The notes beneath the pieces were generated by a model. The model worked only from the letters and a program-made list of their open reading frames with translations. It was not told where the DNA came from and did no database searches. From positions 1-5,035 of the forward strand of contig JAABRW010000106.1 in NCBI GenBank assembly GCA_011390695.1: a stretch of DNA of 5,035 nucleotides, given 5' to 3'. Positions within the stretch are counted from its first letter, which is position 1, and every line of letters starts with the position of its first letter. This document shows positions 1 to 5,035 of the stretch, one piece after another. This DNA comes from Desulfotignum sp. GTDB lineage: Bacteria > Desulfobacterota > Desulfobacteria > Desulfobacterales > Desulfobacteraceae. The position numbers were made by a program, and so were the translations under genes.

Positions 1-125
1 ATGATCTGAACCATCCTTAACGGCGATTTTTTACCCAGACTGAATCCAGGCTTAAACATATTATTTTATTCATCAGATACAGGACCACCATTCCCGGGGA
101 TGTTCCTGTTCGATGAGGAGGCTGT
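1..125 (+). other. Leader region upstream of citrate synthase gene
   Basis: No supportable gene lies here: all three forward frames hit a stop within the first 20 bases (TGA at 2-4 and 7-9, TAA at 18-20), so at most the last few codons of an upstream gene could be present. The stretch from about 50 to 70 is AT-rich and contains TATTAT at 59-64, which could be a -10 box, but no convincing -35 hexamer sits 16-18 bases upstream. A strong Shine-Dalgarno, GAGGAGG at 115-121, lies four bases before the gltA ATG and fixes that start. The promoter assignment is weak; the ribosome binding site is clear. Confidence 0.5.
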
Positions 126-1427
126 ATGCAGGAATATGCAAAACTTATCATTGACGGAAAAGAGATGGCCCTGCCCGTAATAACGGGAACAGAAGGGGAA
201 AAAGCCATCGATATCAGGCAGCTGCGCCAGAAAACCGGCTGTATCACCTTTGACCCGGGGTATGGCAACACCGGTGCCTGCAAAAGTGCCATCACTTACA
301 TGGACGGTGAAAAAGGCATCCTGCGGTACAGGGGCATTCCCATTGAACAGCTGGCTGAAAAATCCAGCTTTGTGGAAACCGCCTACCTGCTCATTGTGGG
401 CAGGCTGCCCACCAGGGAGGAATTGACCCGCACCTCGGTATATCTCAATGATTTTTCCCTGGTCCATGAAAACATGCGGGCCTTTTACCAGAATTATCCG
501 CCCAAGGCCCATCCCATGGGGATTCTGTCCGCCATGGTCAATGCATTGCGCTCTTTTTATCCGGAACTCATTGACCTGGAAGAGGAGATGAATACCACCT
601 TTTTGCGGATCATTTCCAAAGTCCGGACCCTTGCGGCCATGGCGTATAAGATTTCCATCGGCCAGCGGGTGACCTACCCCCAGCCCGGCCTGTGTTACTG
701 CGCCAATTTTCTGAATATGATGTTTGACAGTGATGTGGTGCCTTATCATATGGATGACGACCTGGTGAAAGCTCTGAATGTGTTCTGGATTCTGCACGCA
801 GATCACGAACAGAACTGCTCCACCACTGCGGTCCGGGTGGTGGGCTCCGGAAAAGTGAATATCTATGCCTCCCTGTCTGCCGGTATCAGTGCTTTGTGGG
901 GACCGCTTCACGGCGGGGCCAACCAGGCAGTGATCAACATGCTGGAACAGATCCAGAAAGACGGTATGACCATTGACCAATGCATTGCCAGGGCCAGGGA
1001 TAAAAACGATCCCTTCCGCCTCATGGGATTTGGACACCGGGTCTACAAAACCTATGACCCCCGGGGCAGGATCATGAAAAAAATGTGCGATATGGTTCTG
1101 GCCAAGGTGAACAGGCAGGATCCATTGCTGGAAATCGGCCGGCGCCTGGAAGAAGCTGCCCTGGAAGATACCTATTTCAAGGAGAAGCACCTGTATCCCA
1201 ACGTGGATTTTTATGCAGGTATTGTGCTGCGGGCCCTGGGCATTCCCACCAACATGTTCACAGTGATGTTCGCCATCGGTCGGCTGCCCGGCTGGATCGC
1301 CCAGTGGAAAGAGGATATGGCTGATCCGGAAATGAAAATTTCCCGGCCAAGACAGATCTACATGGGCAACACCATCACCGATTATCTGCCCATTGACCAG
1401 CGCAGAAACGAAAATGGACAAAACTGA
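126..1427 (+). CDS. gltA: Citrate synthase (Si-type, GltA family)
   Basis: Condenses acetyl-CoA and oxaloacetate to citrate, the entry step of the TCA cycle, in the cytoplasm. The 433-residue product is close to the usual length of the hexameric, Gram-negative type II enzyme (about 427 in E. coli) and aligns with it from memory along its whole length, including the small N-terminal beta domain (roughly residues 1-50) that contains TFDPGYGNTG. The catalytic triad is visible: His262 in WGPLHGGAN, His304 in GFGHRVYKTYDPR and Asp361 in YPNVDFYAG. The oxaloacetate-binding ILHADHEQN block is at 222-230 and FAIGRLPGW at 382-390. The GAGGAGG ribosome site four bases upstream supports this start. The end overlaps the following phosphodiesterase gene, suggesting one transcript. 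The region corresponding to the E. coli NADH-binding cysteine (after NFLNMMF) differs, so allosteric behaviour cannot be assumed. Identification is very secure. Confidence 0.97.
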   Translation: MQEYAKLIIDGKEMALPVITGTEGEKAIDIRQLRQKTGCITFDPGYGNTGACKSAITYMDGEKGILRYRGIPIEQLAEKSSFVETAYLLIVGRLPTREELTRTSVYLNDFSLVHENMRAFYQNYPPKAHPMGILSAMVNALRSFYPELIDLEEEMNTTFLRIISKVRTLAAMAYKISIGQRVTYPQPGLCYCANFLNMMFDSDVVPYHMDDDLVKALNVFWILHADHEQNCSTTAVRVVGSGKVNIYASLSAGISALWGPLHGGANQAVINMLEQIQKDGMTIDQCIARARDKNDPFRLMGFGHRVYKTYDPRGRIMKKMCDMVLAKVNRQDPLLEIGRRLEEAALEDTYFKEKHLYPNVDFYAGIVLRALGIPTNMFTVMFAIGRLPGWIAQWKEDMADPEMKISRPRQIYMGNTITDYLPIDQRRNENGQN

Positions 1428-2274
1428 GACATCCACACCAGCGTCCATGACCGAAATTATCGCCCACCGAGGGGCCAGGAGCCTGGCCCCGGAAAACACC
1501 CTGGCCGCCGCAAAGGCGGCATGGCAATCCGGAGCACACCGCTGGGAAACCGACATCCAGGTCACCAGGGACGGCCTTCTGGTACTGTTCCATGACCTGA
1601 ATCTGCTCCGGTGCACCAATGCAAGAAAGCACTTCAAGAACCTGACATCCGAAGGCCGCAGAAAATATCTTGTGTCCCATTTTACCCTGGCTGAACTCAA
1701 AACCCTGGATGCCGGATCCTGGTTTGAAAGCACCGATCCGTTTTCAACCATCCAAAAGGGGTATGTAACAGCAGATGCCCTGGCCGGATTCTGCAATGAA
1801 AAGATTCCCACCCTTGAACAGGGGCTGCTGCTCACAAAAAATCTGGACTGGCGCATAAATCTGGAACTCAAAGACCATGGCACAGATCCCAGTCCCTTTT
1901 ATACTGTAGGCAAAACCCTGGCAGCAATAAATGAAACCAGAATTTTGCCGTCCCGGGTGGTGATTTCCTCTTTCAACCATTACTGGCTGGAACGGGTCCG
2001 GCTGCTCCTGCCGGATATCGCAGTCCAGGCCCTGGTGGGGGAAACCGGCACAGACATAAAAAACTTCCTGCCCGGTGCCTTCAATGTCTACAACATCAAT
2101 GCATCCCTTGTGGACCCTGAATTTGTCCGAAATCTTGTGCAACAGGGCTTTGCAGTAAACCTGTTCACGGTCAACGATCCCAGAACCGCTGCCATGCACA
2201 TCCAGGCCGGTGCCAGCGGTATTATCACGGATTTTCCCCAGTTTTTTGTCACCCGGAATCTGACAACCGGATAA
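1414..2274 (+). CDS. Glycerophosphodiester phosphodiesterase (GDPD family, cytoplasmic)
   Basis: Predicted to hydrolyse glycerophosphodiesters, released by phospholipid turnover, to glycerol-3-phosphate and an alcohol. From the ATG at 1414 the product has 286 residues and forms one TIM-barrel GDPD domain. Visible family motifs are IIAHRG (catalytic His18, Arg19), APENT (26-29), ETDIQ with metal ligands Glu46 and Asp48, LFHD with the general acid/base His60, PTLEQ (Glu135), NLELK (Glu151), SSFN (185-188) and the closing GIITDFP. No signal peptide or membrane segment is seen, so it is probably cytoplasmic (UgpQ-like rather than GlpQ-like). The start is uncertain: TTG at 1393, ATG at 1414 and ATG at 1447 are all in frame, none with a good ribosome site. 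The last gives the bare domain starting just before IIAHRG. The ATG at 1414 overlaps gltA by 14 bases, consistent with translational coupling. Function is secure, natural substrate unknown. Confidence 0.9.
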   Translation: MDKTETSTPASMTEIIAHRGARSLAPENTLAAAKAAWQSGAHRWETDIQVTRDGLLVLFHDLNLLRCTNARKHFKNLTSEGRRKYLVSHFTLAELKTLDAGSWFESTDPFSTIQKGYVTADALAGFCNEKIPTLEQGLLLTKNLDWRINLELKDHGTDPSPFYTVGKTLAAINETRILPSRVVISSFNHYWLERVRLLLPDIAVQALVGETGTDIKNFLPGAFNVYNINASLVDPEFVRNLVQQGFAVNLFTVNDPRTAAMHIQAGASGIITDFPQFFVTRNLTTG

Positions 2275-2353
2275 TCCATCAGAAAAATTCGTATAAATGC
2301 CTTGATCAAAACCGGCATACACTGGGAGAACACATCTGGTTTCAATTATTTGG

Positions 2354-2381
2354 TTGACACAATGTGCATCCGGAATATATG
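2354..2381 (+). promoter_or_regulatory. Putative sigma-70-type promoter of the GntR regulator gene
   Basis: A perfect TTGACA -35 box lies at 2354-2359. The best -10 candidates are TATATG at 2376-2381 (16-base spacer) or TATGTA at 2378-2383 (18-base spacer), both imperfect. It sits in the 174-base gap between the phosphodiesterase stop and the regulator start. The -10 region overlaps the palindromic operator at 2379-2388, as expected for repression. No clear terminator for the upstream gltA-GDPD transcript is visible in this gap, so read-through into the regulator is possible. Confidence 0.55.
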
Positions 2382-2388
2382 TATACAT
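2379..2388. promoter_or_regulatory. Operator-like palindrome ATGTATACAT upstream of gntR
   Basis: This is a perfect 10-base inverted repeat, ATGTATACAT, overlapping the presumed -10 region of the regulator's own promoter. The identical sequence occurs twice more in the window, both upstream of the dehydrogenase gene. A GTATAC-centred palindrome resembles sites known for several FCD-type GntR regulators (family knowledge, recalled). Autoregulation by the adjacent GntR protein is inferred. Confidence 0.65.
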
Positions 2389-2448
2389 TAGATATGGTTC
2401 AGCCACAAACATGCTGGCGAAACCCCCAATAAAAGGCGGGCCGGTGTC

Positions 2449-3111
2449 ATGGCCAAAGAAAATTTTGAAGAGTTTGCGTATACTGCCATTCTCGGGCTGA
2501 TTCTGGATAACCGTTTCAGCCCCGGGGATTTTCTGTTTGAAACCGAACTGGCCGATTCCCTGGGATTGAGCCGGACCCCGGTGCGGCACGCTCTTGGGCA
2601 GCTCGTTGCTGAAGGCTTTCTGGAAAAAAAGAAGAAAAAAGGCTGCTATATTCCGGATGTGAGCGCCCGGGATGCCCAGCAGGTGTTTTTTCTCAGAGAG
2701 AATATCGAAGGCATGGCAGCCGCCTCTGCAGCCCGGTTTGCCACAGAGGAAGACATCGCTTTTCTCAAGACCCTGGTTGAAAAAGAAGCCAACCCGGACG
2801 GCACCCTTTCCAAACTGGATGTACTGGAAATCAACAAGGCCTTTCACCTGGGCATTGCCCGATTCAGCGGCAACCGCTACCTTGAGCACTACTGCCGCCA
2901 CATCTTCTGGCGGTCCAATGTGTATGTGTTTTTCTATGATAATTATTACAGGAAAAACATTGACTACAGCAGATTAAAAACCCCGGACCAGCATGCCCGG
3001 GTGGTGGCGGCCCTTGAAAACAGAAACGATGAAAAAGCCGGTAACCTCATGAAATTTCATATCCGTTCCACCTATGAAATGCTGTTTATGAAACTGCAGC
3101 ACCTGAAGTAA
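2449..3111 (+). CDS. GntR-family transcription regulator, FCD ligand-binding domain
   Basis: A 220-residue DNA-binding regulator with the FadR/FCD architecture. Residues about 5-70 form the winged helix-turn-helix: FETELADSLGLSRTPVRHAL (30-49) matches the GntR recognition motif, followed by LVAEGFLEK and a wing ending GCYIPDVS. Residues about 75-215 form the all-helical FCD domain, with LRENIEGMAA near its start, FHLGIARFSGN (132-142), QHARVVAALE (181-190) and MKFHIRSTYEM (201-211). His133, His182 and His204 fit the usual metal/ligand site, but the Asp normally four residues before the first His is Asn129. The wing carries five consecutive lysines (60-64). A plausible ribosome site, AAAAGGCGG at 2431-2439, precedes the ATG. 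It sits just upstream of the dehydrogenase gene, and shared palindromes in both promoters imply it represses itself and that gene until an effector, probably a carboxylate or amino acid, binds. The effector is unknown. Confidence 0.93.
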   Translation: MAKENFEEFAYTAILGLILDNRFSPGDFLFETELADSLGLSRTPVRHALGQLVAEGFLEKKKKKGCYIPDVSARDAQQVFFLRENIEGMAAASAARFATEEDIAFLKTLVEKEANPDGTLSKLDVLEINKAFHLGIARFSGNRYLEHYCRHIFWRSNVYVFFYDNYYRKNIDYSRLKTPDQHARVVAALENRNDEKAGNLMKFHIRSTYEMLFMKLQHLK

Positions 3112-3129
3112 AAAAAAATGGCTGTGCCC

Positions 3130-3157
3130 TTGACAGAAAAACTTTTTAATGTATACA
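3130..3157 (+). promoter_or_regulatory. Putative promoter of the dehydrogenase gene
   Basis: A perfect TTGACA -35 box is at 3130-3135, and TATACA at 3152-3157 gives a 16-base spacer and a 4/6 match to the -10 consensus. The -10 lies inside the first of two palindromes, so regulator binding should block RNA polymerase. A second -10-like sequence, TACAAT at 3195-3200, has no matching -35. The dehydrogenase ribosome site AAGGAA (3209-3214) follows, five bases before its ATG. Having its own promoter means the dehydrogenase need not depend on transcription of the regulator. Confidence 0.6.
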
Positions 3158-3158
3158 T
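3149..3158. promoter_or_regulatory. Operator-like palindrome ATGTATACAT, copy 2
   Basis: Identical perfect 10-base palindrome to the one in front of the regulator gene. It covers the presumed -10 box of the dehydrogenase promoter. Its centre is 18 bases from the centre of the next copy. Confidence 0.7.
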
Positions 3159-3164
3159 GTAAAC

Positions 3165-3178
3165 GAATGTATACATTC
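3165..3178. promoter_or_regulatory. Operator-like palindrome GAATGTATACATTC, copy 3 (extended)
   Basis: This copy has the same ATGTATACAT core (3167-3176), extended to a perfect 14-base inverted repeat, the longest of the three and so probably the strongest site. It lies at or just downstream of the expected transcription start of the dehydrogenase gene. Together with copy 2 it forms a tandem operator that could bind two regulator dimers. Confidence 0.7.
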
Positions 3179-3219
3179 CAGTATTGTTTGAATATACAAT
3201 TTTAACATAAGGAATCACT

Positions 3220-4398
3220 ATGAAAATTCTTGTTCTCGGCGGATGCGGCATCCAGGGACGGACCGCATTGTACGATCTGGCCTCAGATGATCAGGTCAGT
3301 GAAATCATCTGTGCTGATGCACAGTTTGACCAGTTATCAAAGATAGCGCCCTTTACGGACATGGAAAAAATCACCACCGTTGCCATTGATGCGAACAATA
3401 CCGCCGACCTGTTAGGCGTGATAAAACAGGCGGATGTGGCCATTGATCTTCTGCCAAAGGAATTTACCGATCCTGTGAACGAGGCAGCCCTGGCAGCGGG
3501 CGTGTCCGTTGTGAACACCAATTACATGTATGATCCGGGCCAGATGGACGAAAAAGCCAGAGACGCGGGCATAGCCATCATGCCTGAATGCGGCCTGGAC
3601 CCGGGCATTGACTTGGTGCTTTACGGCTGTGCCGTGCGAAAATTCGATACACTGACAGCCATCAAGTCCTACTGCGGCGGATTTCCTGAAAAAAAAGCCT
3701 GCACCAACCCGTTGAACTACAAGACTTCCTGGATATGGCGGGGCGTGTTAAGTTCCACCAAGCGGGACAGCACCTTTATTGTCGACGGCAAACGGGTGGA
3801 CATTCCCGGAGACCGCCAGCATGATGCAGCCAACATCCACAGTGTTGATTTTCCCGGTCTGGGAACCCTCGAGGCCATTCCCAACGGCAATGCCGCCTTT
3901 TTCACCGACCGCATGGGACTTTCAGACACCATTGTGGACACGGGCAGATATTCTCTGCGCTGGCCCGGATGGGCCGCTTTCTGGCGTCCTCTCAAGGCCC
4001 TGGGATTTCTGGATGAAACCCCGGTTCCGAACCTGGGAGACGGCACGGTTTCCCCCATGGATTTCATGGACAAATATCTGGCCCCCCGCCTGGTCTACCA
4101 GGATGATGAAAAAGACCTGGTGGCCATGCTCAACATATTTGAAGGCACAATCGACGGCAAAAAAACGCAGCTTACCTCCACCATGGTCATTGAACGGGAT
4201 CTGAACACAGGGCTGATGGCCATGAGCAAGGGAGTTGCCTGCTCTGCGGTCATTGCCGCCAAAATGATCGCAAAAAAACAGATTACCGAAACCGGGGTGC
4301 TCTCCCCCATGATCCATATACCTGAGGTGCCGTTTCTGGAAAGCTTGAAAAAAAGAGGGATCGTTGTGATTGAAGTTCTGAAAAGCCTGGAAAGTTGA
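3220..4398 (+). CDS. Saccharopine dehydrogenase family oxidoreductase (possible lysine 6-dehydrogenase type)
   Basis: A 392-residue cytoplasmic NAD(P)-dependent oxidoreductase of the saccharopine dehydrogenase (LYS9)/lysine 6-dehydrogenase superfamily. The N-terminal Rossmann fold starts with KILVLGGCGIQGR, whose GxGxxG is at 8-13. Asp33 at the end of the second strand favours NAD over NADP. ADVAIDLLP (71-79) and GVSVVNTNY (94-102) continue the fold. PECGLDPGID (122-131) is the family's substrate-domain signature, followed by IKSYCGGFP (148-156), and the C-terminal KGVACSAVIAAKMI (337-350) and GVLSPM close the protein as in LYS9-type enzymes. Length fits the family. The layout around PECGLDPG and YCGGFP recalls bacterial lysine 6-dehydrogenase, but saccharopine, carboxynorspermidine or another amino acid substrate is equally possible. 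Ribosome site AAGGAA (3209-3214) supports the start. The GntR gene upstream and the amino-acid-type binding protein downstream point to catabolism of an imported amino acid. Family is secure, substrate is not. Confidence 0.85.
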   Translation: MKILVLGGCGIQGRTALYDLASDDQVSEIICADAQFDQLSKIAPFTDMEKITTVAIDANNTADLLGVIKQADVAIDLLPKEFTDPVNEAALAAGVSVVNTNYMYDPGQMDEKARDAGIAIMPECGLDPGIDLVLYGCAVRKFDTLTAIKSYCGGFPEKKACTNPLNYKTSWIWRGVLSSTKRDSTFIVDGKRVDIPGDRQHDAANIHSVDFPGLGTLEAIPNGNAAFFTDRMGLSDTIVDTGRYSLRWPGWAAFWRPLKALGFLDETPVPNLGDGTVSPMDFMDKYLAPRLVYQDDEKDLVAMLNIFEGTIDGKKTQLTSTMVIERDLNTGLMAMSKGVACSAVIAAKMIAKKQITETGVLSPMIHIPEVPFLESLKKRGIVVIEVLKSLES

Positions 4399-4441
4399 TG
4401 CCCCCTCCTTCTGCACGAAATCGGCCGCAGCCGGCCTGCGA

Positions 4442-4458
4442 CAGGATATCAGGATATC
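4442..4458 (+). repeat. Tandem 8-base direct repeat (CAGGATAT x2)
   Basis: CAGGATAT occurs twice head to tail at 4442-4449 and 4450-4457, followed by C. The unit contains the self-complementary GATATC twice (4445-4450 and 4453-4458). It lies just before the terminator-like hairpin. No function is evident; it may reflect slippage duplication. Confidence 0.6.
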
Positions 4459-4504
4459 GGGTACAGCCGACGGTTTACAGCCGTCGGCAGGGGCAACCCT
4501 TTTT
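4459..4504 (+). terminator. Terminator- or attenuator-like stem-loop
   Basis: A perfect 8-base stem, GCCGACGG (4466-4473) with CCGTCGGC (4481-4488), encloses a 7-base loop. An outer GGGT (4459-4462) can pair with ACCC (4496-4499) across a 3 x 7 internal loop, and TTTTT (4500-4504) follows directly. That is the form of a rho-independent terminator, though the internal loop would weaken it. Located between the dehydrogenase and the binding-protein gene, it could reduce read-through or stabilise the 3' end of the upstream message. Confidence 0.55.
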
Positions 4505-4514
4505 ACAGCCGACG
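4462..4514 (+). repeat. Direct repeat TACAGCCGACG with partial middle copy
   Basis: The 11-base sequence TACAGCCGACG occurs at 4462-4472 and again at 4504-4514, 42 bases apart. Its first eight bases, TACAGCCG, also occur at 4476-4483, so the three copies are offset by 14 and 28 bases. The inverted CGTCGGC at 4482-4488 can pair with either outer copy, giving two mutually exclusive hairpins. Confidence 0.6.
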
Positions 4515-4515
4515 T

Positions 4516-4538
4516 GCGGCATGGTGCCGCTGACTTTT
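4516..4538 (+). terminator. Second short hairpin with trailing T tract
   Basis: GCGGCA (4516-4521) pairs perfectly with TGCCGC (4525-4530) around a three-base loop. TGAC and then TTTT (4535-4538) follow. The stem is short and the T tract is offset and short, so this could be a weak terminator, a processing site or an RNA-stability element. It lies 24 bases before the ribosome site of the binding-protein gene. Confidence 0.35.
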
Positions 4539-4568
4539 ATACCAAACTGTAACAAAAGGAGAAAAAAC

Positions 4569-5035
4569 ATGCGTCAGAAAAAATTACTCTCACTGGTCCT
4601 TGCACTGGCTGCTGTTCTGTGCTTCAGCGCCATCACCTTCGCCGGTACCCTGACAGAGATTGTAAAACGCGGGGAACTGCGTGTGGCGGTACAGTCCGGT
4701 GCCGCCCCCTATGCCTTTGTGAACAAACACGGGGAACATGCCGGTTCCATGATCGATTTTGCCAAAGGCATGGCCGAATCCATGGGTGTCAAAATGGTGG
4801 TTCTGGATTTTGACTGGGACGGCCTGATTCCGGCGCTGCTCTCCGGCAAGGCCGATATCCTGGCGGCCGACATGACCCCCACGCTCAAACGAGCCCTGAA
4901 AATCACCTTCACCGATCCCTGGATCGAGGTGCAGCCCTGTATCTTCACCCGCACCGATACCGACTTTCAAACCCTTGAGGATGTGAACAAGGAAGGGGTC
5001 ACCGTGGGCGTGCTCTTAGGTTCCACCGGTGAAAC
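4569..5035 (+). CDS. ABC transporter substrate-binding protein, family 3 (amino acid type), 5' part
   Basis: The first 155 residues of a periplasmic solute-binding protein of the SBP_bac_3 (polar amino acid) family; the rest runs off the window, and full-length members are about 250-280 residues. MRQKK followed by a hydrophobic core LLSLVLALAAVL and a likely signal peptidase I site after TFA (residue 25) marks export; there is no good lipobox. The mature part opens with LTEIVKRGELRVAV, then PYAFVNKHGEHAGSMIDFAKGMAESMG, DWDGLIPALLSGKADILAADMTPT and ITFTDPW, all standard family elements, ending in VTVGVLLGSTGE, where the second lobe begins. AAAGGAG (4555-4561), seven bases before ATG, fixes the start. 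It should deliver an amino acid or similar polar solute to a permease and ATPase, probably encoded downstream, for use by the dehydrogenase upstream. The exact ligand cannot be read from this part. Confidence 0.92.
   Translation, partial: MRQKKLLSLVLALAAVLCFSAITFAGTLTEIVKRGELRVAVQSGAAPYAFVNKHGEHAGSMIDFAKGMAESMGVKMVVLDFDWDGLIPALLSGKADILAADMTPTLKRALKITFTDPWIEVQPCIFTRTDTDFQTLEDVNKEGVTVGVLLGSTGE

Larger units (their letters stand above)
4399..4568 (+). other. Structured spacer between dehydrogenase and binding-protein genes
   Basis: The 170-base spacer is dense in small repeats and hairpins and unlike the other two gaps. In order it holds a CGCAG/CTGCG inverted repeat (4426-4440), a tandem 8-base repeat (4442-4458), a terminator-like hairpin (4459-4504), a second hairpin (4516-4530) and the ribosome site of the next gene (AAAGGAG, 4555-4561). 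No promoter with recognisable -35 and -10 boxes is seen. The downstream gene is therefore probably expressed from the dehydrogenase promoter, moderated by these structures. The spacer has no stop codon in the frame of the next gene. Confidence 0.6.

Noticed and set aside
66..1883. A 605-codon open frame on the - strand across gltA and the phosphodiesterase gene
   Set aside because: It is antisense to two genes with clear catalytic motifs, its translation is rich in His, Gly, Phe and Gln with no recognisable domain, and long antisense frames arise readily from the codon bias of the sense genes.
2297..2317. Possible terminator after the phosphodiesterase gene (ATGCC ... GGCAT)
   Set aside because: Only a five-base stem with a long loop and no following T tract.
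2478..2483. GTATAC inside the regulator gene as a fourth operator
   Set aside because: Only the six-base core matches; the flanking bases do not give ATGTATACAT, and a six-base match is expected by chance.
1744..2901. A 385-codon open frame on the - strand spanning the phosphodiesterase end, the promoter gap and the regulator
   Set aside because: No recognisable domain and no ribosome site evidence; it runs across the promoter/operator and opposes two well-supported genes.
3191..3200. AATATACAAT as a third operator in the dehydrogenase leader
   Set aside because: Only partly matches the palindrome, lacks symmetry and is not at the same spacing as the other two.
3922..4416. A 164-codon - strand frame opposite the dehydrogenase gene
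   Set aside because: Shadow of the sense codons; composition is not protein-like and no family is recognisable.
4442..4514. Repeats in the spacer as a CRISPR array or mobile-element end
   Set aside because: Repeat units are only 8-11 bases with no regular spacers of 30-40 bases, and there is no transposase, terminal inverted repeat pair or target duplication.

Overview
The window carries four complete genes and the 5' part of a fifth, all on the + strand. The base composition is moderate to slightly GC-rich. The mix of an Si-type GltA citrate synthase, a GntR/FCD regulator, a saccharopine-dehydrogenase-family enzyme and an amino-acid-type ABC binding protein suggests a Gram-negative proteobacterium-like organism. 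A desulfobacterial (Desulfobacterota) relative is my best guess. That guess rests on overall protein and codon 'feel', not on a diagnostic marker, and should be treated as weak.

Layout: 1-125 is a gene-free leader. 126-1427 is citrate synthase (gltA). Overlapping its end is a cytoplasmic glycerophosphodiester phosphodiesterase (1414-2274), probably co-transcribed and translationally coupled. 2275-2448 holds a promoter with a TTGACA box and a palindromic operator. 2449-3111 is a GntR-family, FCD-type transcription regulator. 3112-3219 holds a second TTGACA promoter with two more copies of the same 10-bp palindrome ATGTATACAT. 3220-4398 is a saccharopine-dehydrogenase-like NAD(P)-dependent oxidoreductase. 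4399-4568 is a structured spacer with a terminator-like hairpin and repeats that allow mutually exclusive pairings. From 4569 to the window edge is the N-terminal part of a secreted family-3 (polar amino acid type) solute-binding protein.

The most informative signal is regulatory. The same palindrome lies over the promoter of the regulator and, twice, over the promoter of the dehydrogenase, and there is no other copy in the window. This supports a local regulon in which the GntR/FCD protein controls itself and a substrate-inducible module made of an amino-acid-type dehydrogenase plus a periplasmic binding protein, with the rest of the transporter expected beyond the right edge. The hairpin spacer would let the binding protein be expressed at a different level from the dehydrogenase. 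The substrate is unknown; lysine or another basic or imino-type amino acid is a family-based guess.

The gltA-GDPD pair on the left looks like ordinary metabolism. I see no mobile element, CRISPR array, tRNA or rRNA.
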